Of a stretch of DNA of 64,000 bases, positions 23,801-36,939 are shown in pieces (position 1 is the stretch's first letter; every line of letters begins with the position of its first letter). The stretch covers positions 806,001 through 870,000 of the forward strand of contig JAUFSD010000024.1 in the NCBI GenBank assembly GCA_033030425.1. Reading direction: 5' to 3'. The stretch comes from Verpa conica (taxonomy: Eukaryota > Ascomycota > Pezizomycetes > Pezizales > Morchellaceae). Both the position numbers and the translations under genes were made by a program. The notes under the pieces are model-generated. The model ran no database searches and had not been told where the DNA came from. It saw only the letters and a list, made by a program, of their open reading frames with translations.

Positions 23801-26020
23801 ATGTTTCAGCTCAAGAAAGTCTACAGCACACTACAAATCATTCCACCCAAACCAGACACAAAAAGACCAGTATCTATCCCCCTTCGCCAGCTCTCGGTGC
23901 GTACGAACTCGATGGACGGTGATGAGACGACACAGAGAGGGCCAGCCCTCCCAGCTGATATATGGTTTATGATTCTCCCGCAAGTCGACTACACGGAAGA
24001 CTGTACTCTATGCAAACATAAAGAGCTCCTCACGATCTCTCTTGTTTGCAGAGTTTTTAACCAGTTTGCTACAAAAGCGCTCTACAAAACTCTTGATCTA
24101 CGGCTGGAAGATGCCTGCCTCGAGGTGCACGAAGGTGCCCTAGACACTTCGAAGGTCGGATCTTCCTTCCTCAAAGAGAGCATACTCAGAAACAAACTCG
24201 GTAGATTAGAACGTACTTTAAGATTAACGGAGGGGCCTGTGTTATTTATTCGGCATTTAAAGCTTCCAATGATCGAGCTTCTTTGGGGTAACTATAACAT
24301 AGATAATTTTAAACAGAGTTTATGTTCTAGGCAACCCAGAAATGTCTATAACTACGGGAAAGACGAACCATACGCTCACTCTTATATAAACAAGGCGGTG
24401 CGTCCACTACAACAACGCAAAACTGACCTTTCTCTCTGGAAGAACAACGTCCCGGCGGGTATTTTACCAAAGTGGATCACGATCTTCGAGTTGGCTTCTA
24501 GTCGATTGGAGTCGGTTTCTGGACTGGGAAGTCTTTGGACACATATCTATGAATACGAAAAGTTCACATTACGAGAGAGGCTCTGTGATGCAATTGAGAA
24601 GAACCCGAATTGGACACAATGGGACTGGCAATGGAATTCTTGGGGCTACTATCAAGATCATACAGAAGCTATCACAGTAGAGCCTAGACTACTCGAGATA
24701 TTCCATGGGATGAAAAATATCCGGAGCGTTAAATTTGATGATGAAAATTGGGTAGCCAGAGTGCTAAAAGTTACTTCGAGCCCTATTCAATCTCTAACAA
24801 TCAGCTCATTCAAGACCGGAAGTTGCGACTTTAATACCATATTCCAGAATCTCCCTTTAGAGGGACTACAGTCTTTACGAATCATTGGTAGTATTGAATG
24901 CTCTTTAGAAAACGCTAGAAATGATCCTTTTACACCACTCATCGATTATTTGAAACGCTGTCGCCAGAAATCTACTACCCCAGCCCTCACAACCCTTGAC
25001 ATCCAGTTCGACTTGAACCTTACCCCTCCCCCAATTTTCTATGATCCAGGAGGCCCATTCCATTTTATGACTCCTTTCGAAGAATTTCTCTCTTCAATCT
25101 TCAACCAGGCCCCTCTCCTCCGCACCTTCAATCTAGTTCTCTCAACCTCCCACGAAGATAGGATTGAATACCCTAAAACACAAGAACACACCTCATTCAC
25201 AGCCCAAAATCTCCGCACCATGAGCATATCTCTCCCTGCACGGAATAGCAAAGCCTGGCTCGCATCAAAAATCCACTCAAACTGTTTTCCGGCGTTACGG
25301 AGGTTCTCCTTCCGCTCCGCTTTCTCGCGAAATAATGGGTTGAGAGGGATTTGCACTACGTGCAAGTATAAGCCTTGGAGTGAGGTGGACAATTGGTATA
25401 ATTTTGCGCGGAGCCAGGATAGGTTATTGGTTGAAGCTTGTCGAGAGGCTAATGTGCGGGAGTGGGAAATGGAGATTTTAAATCTACCATGGGTATGCTG
25501 GCTTAGACTTCCTCCTATATACACTAATATATATGTTATTAATATTCGATCTTCCCCTTAGGCCGATTGCTCCTGCTTTACACTTGAGGAGTCGCTCGAG
25601 GATGACTCCGGAAGTCCCTACTTCCGACCACCTCAGAACCTCACTGACTATGATGCTAGCCAGCTCGTTTCGGGACTGGCTGGGCATGCCGGGCCTCGAA
25701 AAGACTCTGCGATAAGGAGAAATGCGCGGATTATCGAATTGTATGTAGTTAATCCTAATATAATCTGTTTACCTCCTGCTAATTGCGTGTCTATAATCAA
25801 GTCCAAATCAGAATTTAACCAGAGGGACTGTATGCGATATCTTCCCTCCAAAACTAGGGCGTGGCTACTGCAAACATCTGGAATCATCATCTTGGACCAC
25901 AATGGTCTCTTCATTGAGAGGTATGGTAATAACCTACCTAATATACCATCAGCTCATGGTGCTAAAGAAACTTGTGGTGCAATTTTAGTTAGCAAGATTT
26001 GGGAAAAACAGAATGATTGA
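23801..26020 (+). CDS. F-box domain protein
   Basis: Probable substrate-recognition subunit of an SCF-type ubiquitin ligase, or a related F-box protein. Exon 1 is 23801-25492. A 69-base intron (GTATGC to CTTAG, phase 0) joins exon 2, 25562-26020, giving 716 residues. The F-box-like segment lies at about residues 50-105: LPADIWFMILPQV, a Cys pair in CTLCKH, then LLTISLVCRVFNQFATKALYKTL. Central leucine-rich stretches (IRSVKFDD, IQSLTISSFKTG, LQSLRIIGSIECS) resemble degenerate leucine-rich repeats that bind substrates. Without the intron the protein would stop at 25561 (586 residues), but the downstream frame continues well (YFRPPQNLTDYDASQLVSGL and ILVSKIWEKQND). The start could also be the ATG at 23912 (MDGDETTQ). 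Such genes are highly variable in fungi; the substrate is unknown. Confidence 0.72.
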
Positions 26021-27174
26021 ATTAGGGCATATAATTGCTACTTTGTTTATTTGGGATTTTGGGATTTTCATGCAATATCTGAGGGCATGAACCCAAAGAT
26101 AGGTTACTTTTATGATCACATAGTATCACTCGTTGTTATTACCAACTGAAAATAGCCAGCGTCAGGAACCGCCAAAGCCTAAATCAGTATTACATTAATA
26201 AAAAAACACGAGTTAAACTATCACAATAGCCTATGCATTCAGGCTATAATACAGTAAAGGAATGAATAATACTCTTATTATCTCTCTAGTCCCAACCTAC
26301 TTAAAACCACAAGATATCTAGAACTTTAGACAGAAATAATCGCTTACATAAACTCTTACAATTCTACCTACATTATTACATGTACCTTAAAGCCTAAGAA
26401 AATAACCCCAGAAATCTGGTATGTTATACAAGCAAGCAACAATCTATCCAAGAAGCCGGCGTCAGCAACAGTCCAATAACGGAATATCGCATAGACTTGA
26501 CATTGTAGATGTTACTTGACTCAAGACCAGATATCCAATCTCTATTGTTAGATTGTATTGTACATTGAAATAGACCCCTGTAGCTATCTGTACGCATCAT
26601 ATCATTTGTTTTCTACCATTGTAGTATATGCCCTAAAAAACTGTGACTTTTCCTTATAAAACTCATTACTACATAGTGCGGAACCTCGGTATCCCCCGAT
26701 GCCCAGCCTTGTCCTCGTTTTATCTAACCATCAGGAAATCCTTGGCACTAGATGAATATTTCTACACTCCACTCCTTCCACTTCGAGTTACAAAGAACAC
26801 CAGAACTAGCTATTATAAGTATCAAAATAAGTTATGAGTGGGCTTATTATCCCCGCTGGATTCTAAAAACCTCAACTTCTGACAGGGGGAGAAGAGGGGA
26901 AATACGACTTGACTCATTACTACGTTACCCCTCCAAGCAGCTAATTGAGAACCACAGCCCATGTCTCACGACCCATACGGTATCCGTATGCTTGCCCCGC
27001 AAATCGGCTTTCGCCGGTGGTCATGCGTGACACATGCCTGATATCTTGGCGGGAGCATCTCCAACTATGGTTTGGTTCCTGAACCTATGACTTTTACCTT
27101 ATATAAAGCTTTACTCCCAGCTTCACTCCCAAAACATATTCGCCGCTAAGAATAGGGACAAACGCTCAAGAAAT
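26021..27174. other. Intergenic region upstream of the acyltransferase gene
   Basis: AT-rich sequence with no supportable gene; open frames are under 95 codons and without motifs. It holds the 3' end of the F-box gene and the promoter of the acyltransferase gene. Confidence 0.5.
27099..27108 (+). promoter_or_regulatory. Probable TATA box of the acyltransferase gene
   Basis: TTATATAAAG lies about 75 bases before the ATG at 27175, a good match to a TATA element in position and sequence. It is the clearest core promoter motif I found in the window. Confidence 0.55.
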
Positions 27175-29238
27175 ATGGTCACTAACTACTCAACCCCACC
27201 TCTAGACCCCAGACCACCACTCCCAATTCCTGACATCCCCCTACTACTGGAACGTTTCGGTAATGCAGCAGAACCTTTTGTATCTGCAGAACTGCTCTCA
27301 TCCTACAGGGATGCAATAAGTACATTGTTCACCCAAGAAGCAACACAAAAAATTCTGAATTCCCTAAACGAGAAACAAACCAATTGGTCGAATACATGGT
27401 TCATAAAACTACTACTATCAACAAGGTGGCAAGTTCCTACCAGCACACGACTCAGTACCTTAGTCAATGTTCCTGGAACCACTCGAGAAAAAAAATTGGC
27501 AACACTGCTAAGAGCTGTGGGTGTATGGAGTCGAGAATATGTTTTCAGTAATGGGTCTAGATACACTGCAGCACAGAAACGCCTCGAATGGCAGCTGAGA
27601 GGTCTCTGTGGAACTTTCAGAGTCCCGATATCTCCTAATACATGCACACTGGAGTATACCGGCCCAGGGGAAGCACGTCACGCAGTAGCCTGGTGGCGCG
27701 GCAGTGCCTGGAAGGTGATAGTTGTGGATGAAGATGGTGTGGTTTTCTCTGTAGATGCTATTGAGCAGCAGATACAGGAGATCTTAAAATCTCGGCCTGA
27801 GCAGAAAAAAGAACCCTCAATTGCGTCTCTCTCCTGGCGCCTTAATCGACGGGACTGGCATCACGAGAAAGCAGCCTATAATCAAATTCCTGAAAACACT
27901 ACATCAATGTCAACGCTATACTCATCTCTCGTGACTGTAGCTCTCGAGGAGTACTCAGCTCCCACAAACATTTCAGACCACGTGAATGATGTCCGTATGG
28001 GCGGGACCAGCGAGAACCGGTTTGCAGACCAGACGTTTGGGATTGTATCTTACTCCGACGGTACTTACTAGAAGGAAGCTCCAAAAAGTGTGATCGAGAG
28101 CTGATACTCTTGATATATAGGCAAAATAGGATTAGCTTTTGACCACGCACCTTCAGACTGTGGCCCTGCAATGGAACTCTCCATAATCCTTCTCGAGATC
28201 ATAAACTCGACTTCCTCCTTCCCCTCCTCTAGGTTCACAGCACCTAGCATAACCGAACAAATAAAGTTCGCCCCTCCAAAGCACTTAAGCATATTGAATC
28301 TCCCAGAATCAGTGGTAGAAGCAGTCCCCCGCACCGTCATCACCACCAATATCCCACCCAAGATCCCCGGAACCCCACGACTCCATGTATCCTCCCGCCT
28401 CTGCGACACTGTCGCCAACCTTGCCCTCCAATCTGCACTCCTAAGAACATCCGGAAAGATCCCTCCCATGTTCCAGCCCGTAATACTAAGAAACTTCTAC
28501 CTCGGCCGCTGCGACTCCATGATCCCCGTAACCCCCGAATCACTTGCCTTCATACGCCTCGCATTCCCCTCACAGCCACAAGACGAGAAGGAACATATTG
28601 AAGAACTCTATAATTCCTTGGCAGCAACTTGTAAGAAACGTAAAGAGATCATCATACGCACTCAAGACGGTACTTTCCCCCCTTCCTCTAGATCATATAT
28701 TATCACTCGTTATATTCACTGACGACTATAGGATTGACAACTAAATACTTCAGCCAAGGTTATCTCTACCCAGAACTAGAGCGTATAGCTAAAGAGACAC
28801 CCCTAGAGTCACAGACAGCCGGTTTCAAAGCAGCCCTAGGCGTGTTCCGAAAGGTGTCAGGTCACACCTCGGAGGAAGGTGATCCTACCGCGAGTGTCCA
28901 ATTCACCGGGTTTACAACACCAACGGATGATATATACGCAGGGCTGAGTAATATATATCTACCCAGTGAGTTCTCACTACCTCGATAATTGGGAGTAAAG
29001 ATTTTTTTCTCTCTCTAACTAAGACGTGGTAGACCAACTGGTAGTGTTTTATCTACAGAGGCCGAACGGGACGCTGACTGTGTCTTTCAGTGGCACAGGA
29101 ACCTACAGGGATGAACTGGAGGGGATTGTGAGATCGTATAAGGAGAGCTATGAAGTCATATCCGGGATTGCTGATGAGTATGTGAAGCACCTGGCAAATA
29201 TAGCTCCTCCCCAGCTTTATCGTAAGGTAAATTTTTGA
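27175..29238 (+). CDS. Divergent carnitine/choline acyltransferase family protein
   Basis: Member of the carnitine/choline acyltransferase family, enzymes that exchange acyl groups between CoA and carnitine. Exons: 27175-28060, 28121-28669, 28732-28965 and 29024-29238, giving 627 residues, typical length. The N-terminal LPIPDIPLLLERFGNAAEPF matches the usual opening. The catalytic-histidine block appears as GKIGLAFDHAPSDCGPAMEL across the first splice junction (usual form: EH followed by DG). Later blocks VANLALQSALLRTSGKIPPMF and FYLGRCDSMIPVTPES match the CoA and substrate regions. Differences are notable: the Lys-rich loop before the CoA region is reduced, the usual Ser-Thr-Ser motif reads TASVQ, and EH is DH. 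It may have an altered substrate or weak activity. No peroxisomal or mitochondrial targeting signal is obvious. Confidence 0.85.
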
Positions 29239-29627
29239 GGGGTGTTGTTTCATATATACATCAGTATCAAATATTATTTTTCTCTCCCTCTTAAGATGAC
29301 ACAAGCCCTTGATTGAAGTAGTGTGTATAATTTAGACTCAGAAAGAAAAATAAGCAGAAATTTCGATGATATGAGGTAGACGAATGAATATAAGGACATG
29401 AAAAGAGGAAGAGAGAAAAGAAAACTACACGTATCAAAGCACTGTACCAACTAACACGTGAAAAGAAGCTAGACCTCTTTACAGCCCTCTATTTGACACC
29501 ACCATTATTGCCTCCCATAGTTCCCAAAGACAATGGATAAAAAATAAAAAAGGGGGAACAGGAATTAGAAAAACAATAAAGGAAATTTATGAACCGTGCC
29601 AACCAAAAATAAAACGCCGTTGAAACT
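29239..29627. other. Convergent 3' intergenic region
   Basis: About 390 bases lie between the stop codons of the acyltransferase (+) and the sirtuin (-). The sequence is A-rich and presumably holds both polyadenylation regions. No gene is seen. Confidence 0.6.
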
Positions 29628-31437
<1,810 letters not shown>

Positions 31438-34351
31438 TGGCGATTTCTGGGGGGAAACGCGATTTATTTCCGGGAATTTCGGGGAGGAGATGGGGGTGGG
31501 GACTGGAGACCCAAGAGGGACTCACGGTGTGGCGTTGACGAGTGCGGTTTGGAGAGGGTGATCTGTAAGGTGTGGCGCAACCAGGAACCGGGGTAAGTGA
31601 CCACAGCAAGGAGGCGAGAGAAAGGGCCAATTGGTGATTGCTGTAGAGAGATAGGGGATGCGTTCTGAAGGGTGATACTAATTATGTCTTTATTTGTGCC
31701 GCCCAAAATGATTGGCACCCAAGCGGAAATATCTGAATCTCAAGGGCTGGACGAGTAGAAAGTTGAGGACGGAAAGGAGGCTCGACAAGAATAGATCCTT
31801 CGCATGGGTCACCTATATGACCATTCTAACTGACCAGATTTCTGACATTACAAAGCTGATCAAACCCCACTCCAGGCACAAATAAAACTCCTTCTGAAAT
31901 CACACACAACCAGTCTCTATGCGTACAGCCCTCTAAACACCATGAAGCAAAACTATCACGTTAGCTAGATGGTTGGTTTAATTCCGCGTGCTCAATTGAA
32001 TGAGCCTGTTGACCCATGGTGATTTTGGTCCTCTAATTCACGTACACGCGTACACTTAACGCACAATGGTGGAGAAGCCGCTCCTACAGAGAAATAAGGT
32101 AAGTATCGACAAACTCAATCTCAAGCACCATGTCTAGCTGCAGAAGTACGGTCTGCAAACAAACACGATATATAACGGGGATTTTTCACGTCGATCTTGA
32201 TCTTCGTGACAGGTGACAGTATCTTGGCTTGAGTTTATCACCCGGAGATGAAATAGGTAATATGTGCACAGACACGCGAGTACCTCCATTTGCAGCCGTA
32301 AAGAGGGAAACAAACAAAAAGCGGATTAATCACAAGAATACAGTATAGCTACACTTACATGGGTCAAGCAGGGCCCAGGATAGCCCTGCATATCGATGAT
32401 CTAATCATTGGCTCTTATAAACACGTGTAATTGAAGATGCGTAAGCGTCCGTAGTGACTTTGAGCTTTACAGTATCGATTATGTATCGTGACCCCTCCCT
32501 AGATAGGGGGTCCCCCACAGAAACCACCCACAGGAGCCGGTCACACGAATTGCTAAAGAATACAAGCACCAAGTGGCTTATATATACGCATTTTTAGTCT
32601 ATTAGGCGACCTTATATTTATATATAGGGCCGCAATATAAGGCCCTAACTATTTAATGCTTAAACCAATGGGCTGCAAGGCGCAATCTAGTGGCAACTAC
32701 ACTAGGGTATACTGGCGTTTTTGTGCAATTCTCCTAGAGTGGGCTTTGACATCGTATAAGATCCAGAACTACAAACATTGCGGGTCTCTTTGGGGCTGGG
32801 CTGAAACTTATTGGAAGGCATTGTTGAAGATATACCATGAGGAGAAGAAGCTCCCGAGTGACGTGCCATGATTGTCCCTACATATTAGGGAATGTAGTCA
32901 ATGCACCGGCAAATTCAAAGGGAGATCTACCGGCTGAATAGAGGTACCCAGCGGTGGGCCCCGAATAGTTAGTCTTGGCCAATAGCGTTATTGGACTAAC
33001 CCACGGGAACTCTTGGGCCTTCTGTGGAGGTCTCTCCATCAAACACTCACCATCCGCGGAAATATGACGAAGAATAAAGGTGGTATGTCGAACGAAACAT
33101 TAGGTTACAGGAGGTGTCAGAAGAAGAATGACCACGTGCAGTGGGTATTAGATACCCCTGACATCCAGAATCAGCTCGAGAAAGCGAGACGAGAACGAAC
33201 AGAAAACACCGCATCGTAGGGCCCTAGTAAAGCTGCAAACTACCGACGACCTGGTACCCGAATTCTTCCAAAAGATCATTTCATTTCATAGTAATGAGGC
33301 GAAGTCACCCAGTACTGCCTAAGCGAGTCGAGTCATATCTTCCCTTTACCAATCGGTTCCTGAATTATGCTAGGGTATGTAATGTGCGATATCCTCATTC
33401 ATCGTGAATTTCATGCATGTTCCCCGTTGGGGGAGTTCTTGTCGTTCCTGTCTTGGAGAAACGAACCACTACGGCCCGAGCCGTGCCCTGAGCGTGAGCA
33501 ATTTTTTCTCCTTCCAGTAACTTGGCTAGCAAATTTCGCCTCTAAAAATCTATTTTAAAAAAAATATATACGGATTCCGGGCATCCGTTCCACTAACCAT
33601 CCACGGCGTAGATCAAGCTAGAAAACAGAAAGAAGAAAAGCCGAAGAAATATACTATAATCCCCCTGGACCTCATCGCCGTCGGCTTGGCTGTGTGGGTG
33701 CAACGATCAATTGAACATGAATTGGAGTGAGCAAAGGGGCGGAGAGTTTCTTGCCCTCTTAAAACCTCACGAGTTGCATGGTGCTTTTACGCCTCCTCGT
33801 GTTTCCCCCTGCAGAGGGAAGAAGAAGAAAAAACACATAATAATTCCCCTTTTTCCCGCTCGATTTCGTGCAACTAGGCTATGATCTCCGGGTTATTCCA
33901 CATCTGTACCGCCTTCGTACCACAGGACCCAACAGAGTGTGTTACTTTCACGGGTCCAGTTGGTCAACGTCACGACAGCGCCCAGCCAATCGCGACGATT
34001 ATGGTATGGGTAGAACCTGGGGAGAGGAAAGCCTATGCCGCAAGGAACAAGCGGGCTTAGTCTCACAGGTGGGGGCTGCGGCTTAGGATCTTCGAGATGT
34101 CTTAAAACATCTTGAAGAGGGTTTTTTAAATACTAGCGACCTCCCCCCAGCCGGGTCTCCGGAATTCCTAGTAATCGACAAAAAAATTGGCGCAGCTCTC
34201 TTTTTTTTCTCGACAGTCAGTCATTTATTTGGTCAGACGTTACATTCATTCATTGAAACACAGGAATTGTCATCATTCATTACAATAACTAAAGTTCACT
34301 CCTTATTAACTAACAATCTATTACTGGTACCAACTACTATATTCAGTCTCG
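31438..34351. other. Intergenic region with a possible gene relic
   Basis: About 2.9 kb. The first 300 bases are the sirtuin promoter side. A hairpin-prone string GACCCCTCCCTAGATAGGGGGTC lies near 32490-32512. At 32656-32871 a 71-codon frame has a tryptophan/tyrosine pattern (TYWKALLKIYHEEKKLPSDV) faintly like the N-terminal part of fungal DUF3435-type recombinase-related proteins, but nothing downstream continues it. The rest shows no gene. The end of the region is the promoter of the membrane-protein gene at 34352. Confidence 0.4.
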
Positions 34352-35820
34352 ATGCAGCTTCACCGATCCTCATGGCCCGTTATACTTTCGGTGCTTATTC
34401 TATTACTTAACTTTTCAATTTCTGCAAATGCATCTCCTTTGAGCTTGCGTCCTAGAGACGATACTTGTCCAACAGGTTATACATTTTGTACAGATACATC
34501 AGCCTGTTGTCCTTCAGGCACTGTAAGAAACGTCTTATAACCCCTTATACTATAAATCAGACTAATATAGTCCCCTAGACTTGTAATTCCGTGGGTGGAT
34601 GCGATCCAGAATCATCAGATATTGTATCTTCGTCCGCAACCTTATCCCCAACTTCCACAGCTACAACAACTGCTTCTTCAACCCCATCCGCATCCACATC
34701 CTCAGCTGCAAAATCATCGGGAAAAAATGAGCCATTCTTCAGTACCAATATGATTATTGCCGTGGCAACTGGTGGCGGCATTGCCCTCCTCCTTATCATT
34801 ATCGGAATCTGGGCCTGCCATCGTAAGCGTCAGCAAGGAAGAGCCCTTCTCGCAGCCTACGAGTCCCCAGACCGTACACCCTATGAAGCCATATCATTGA
34901 AGACCAAAAAGTCTACCGCATCATTTAACAGCACCGCACCACCTGCCCCCGTAGTTCCAGGAACACCTAAACCTAGTACGCCAACATCTACCACTTTTAA
35001 TGTCCCCCAGCATACGGCGACCCCACCACCAGACTATAAGAATGGGGCTAGTGCTCAGGTAGCTGTAGATGAAAAGGAGTTATTCCCACGATATCCACCA
35101 CAGGCTTTCCAGGGGCAGGATTCGCCGCGTACGCCGACTGGGTCACAGAGGGGGCCGTTCCCGGCTGAGGTGTTGGGAAGTCCAAGGGGAAGCAGTTTAC
35201 CACCTTATTCGCCAGTGAGGAGTGGGTTTGCGAATCAACAAGGGCCCGTCTCTTCACGACAGGTGAGCTCGCAACAGGCTCCGCCTTCTCCAGCACAGGC
35301 AACATTCCCTCAGCAGCAGGCACCACCTTCTCCAGCACAGGCAACATTTCCTCAGCAGCAGGCACCACCTTCGCCAGCGCAGGCAACGTTTCCTCAGCAG
35401 CAGGCTGCACTCTCGCCAACGCAGGCAAATTTCTCTCGGCAACAACCTATACTTTCACCAATACAAGCAAACTTCTCTCAGCAGCAGGCTACACTTTCGC
35501 CAACACAAGCATCGTTTTCTCAGCAGCAGACCGCCTTCTCCCCGACGCAGGCTTCGTCTCCACAACATCCTACAGGGTTCTCATTTACACCCCAAGGAGG
35601 TGCTACTCCAGTACCCTCCCGACCAGCTTCACCAATGATTCCATCTGTAGCAAGCCAGGAGCTTTTTCTCCCAGTAGATAACTACCACCCAGCAAATCAG
35701 GAGTTATTCCTCCCTGTGGACAATCAACAGCCAGCAGATCAGGAGCTGTTTAGTCCAGTGGATGACCACCAACCGCAGCAAGGTCCCCAACCCGAACATG
35801 GATATCCAATGGCGTACTAA
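34352..35820 (+). CDS. Single-pass membrane protein, Cys-rich head, repeat-rich tail
   Basis: I do not recognise a specific family. Exons 34352-34522 and 34579-35820 (phase 0) give 470 residues. An N-terminal signal peptide (VILSVLILLLNFSISANA) is followed by a short Cys-rich ectodomain, TCPTGYTFCTDTSACCPSG then TCNSVGGCDP, and a Ser/Thr-rich, probably O-glycosylated stalk. One transmembrane helix (MIIAVATGGGIALLLIIIGI) follows, with a basic stop-transfer CHRKRQQ. The cytoplasmic tail is long and Pro/Gln/Ser rich. It holds seven copies of a 14-residue unit (QQAPPSPAQATFPQ type) and then three copies of another 14-residue unit (QELFLPVDN type). This layout resembles fungal cell-wall stress sensors (Mid2/WSC-like) in general plan only. 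The gene is convergent with the VPS9-ankyrin-PX gene. Confidence 0.82.
35272..35565 (+). repeat. 42-base coding tandem repeat, about seven copies
   Basis: Seven in-frame units of 42 bases encode QQAPPSPAQATFPQ and variants (QQAALSPTQANFSR, QQATLSPTQASFSQ). The first three copies are nearly identical at DNA level and later ones have diverged, which suggests recent expansion at the 5' end of the array. Located in the cytoplasmic tail of the membrane protein at 34352-35820. Confidence 0.9.
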
Positions 35821-36939
35821 GCCTCAAAGAAAAGAAAAAAACAAATAAACATAATTTTTTTCTTATATATTCACGAATTTTTAAATAGATAATATCTTTC
35901 CCATAATGCATAAGCTCTGGTTTCTTTTTTTCTTTTTCTTCAATCATGTTGGGGTTGGGTGGTTCTTATTCCTTTTTTTCCCTTCCTTATTTGGATGTTT
36001 CTTTTTTTCTTTTTTTCTGGTGGTGGCGAATTGATGGTGTCGGACGAAGGGAAATGTCGGATTATGTTTTGGAAAGGTTCTTCTCACAACGCGCTGGAGT
36101 CCAACAAAGTTTTTTTTTTTTGAGCAGAAAAGGATTATTAGCAACTGAGGGTGGGGGGTGTTTTATTCTTATATTTTCTTTTTCTTTCTTCTTTTGGAAA
36201 TGCTATCATTAGGGAGATTGGAGCTTTTCATTCTACAATAGTGGGGTCCCAGGAGGGCTACCCTCAGATATTCAATATCAACCAGGAGGATTGAGAAAAG
36301 AGGGGAATTTCAGATGTAACACAAAAGAAAGCGCCGTTCTCATCACATATTCCCACAACCCCTCCATCCTGGTCTGTCGAAATAAAGCAGCCGTTGTTGA
36401 CAGGCATTTTGGGACCCATGGACAGGGCATGGTAGTAAAAGATGCTGTACCATGGACAGGCATTGTTACTAAAACGCTGTACCACCTCAAAAAAAAGACA
36501 CAGTATAATACGAGACCGTGCAATAAGAGTCAGAGGAACGTTTAGATAGCTGGTTTTGACCCAACAGTACTAAGGAAAAATCCCCCCTCCTCCACCAAAA
36601 CACATTTAAGCCTACACCAAACACCCCTGCATATCCATATAAAACTACATGAACTCTAGGCAACGATAAGAAAAAAAAGAAAGGACCAATCATGAAACTG
36701 GAGTAATGAATGGTCTCTAGTTTTTGTACTCCTTCCAAGTACTTAGACAAAACTCCTTCCTACGAAAAGTGGGCTGAAACTTGGAAGCAACGGGGGAAAT
36801 GCCAATGGCTAGTGGATGAAAGTAACCAAAAATATTATGCTTTCCAAAAACCAAAAAGAAAAGAAAAAACCCCCCAAGTAATCCGCACCCAATGCCTACA
36901 ACAAAAGCCAAATCATGCATCACACCACTTTCCTAAAGC
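35821..36939. other. Convergent 3' intergenic region with imperfect tandem repeat
   Basis: About 1.1 kb between two convergent genes. It is T-rich on the plus strand in its first half and A-rich in its second half, consistent with untranslated tails. No coding frame is credible; frames are phenylalanine- or lysine-rich translations of homopolymers. A duplicated 34-base unit sits at 36416-36483. Confidence 0.5.
36416..36483 (+). repeat. Imperfect 34-base tandem duplication
   Basis: Two adjacent units begin CCATGGACAGG and end GCTGTA, with the middles GTAGTAAAAGAT and TTACTAAAAC matching imperfectly. A third degenerate start (GACAGGCATTTTGGGAC) precedes them at about 36400. No function is evident. 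Confidence 0.65.

Noticed and set aside
25039..25524. 161-codon minus-strand frame
   Set aside because: Antisense shadow of the F-box gene exon 1.
25741..25801. Possible extra intron in the F-box gene (GTATGT to CAAG)
   Set aside because: Removing these 61 bases shifts into a low-complexity frame; reading straight through gives a more natural C-terminus.
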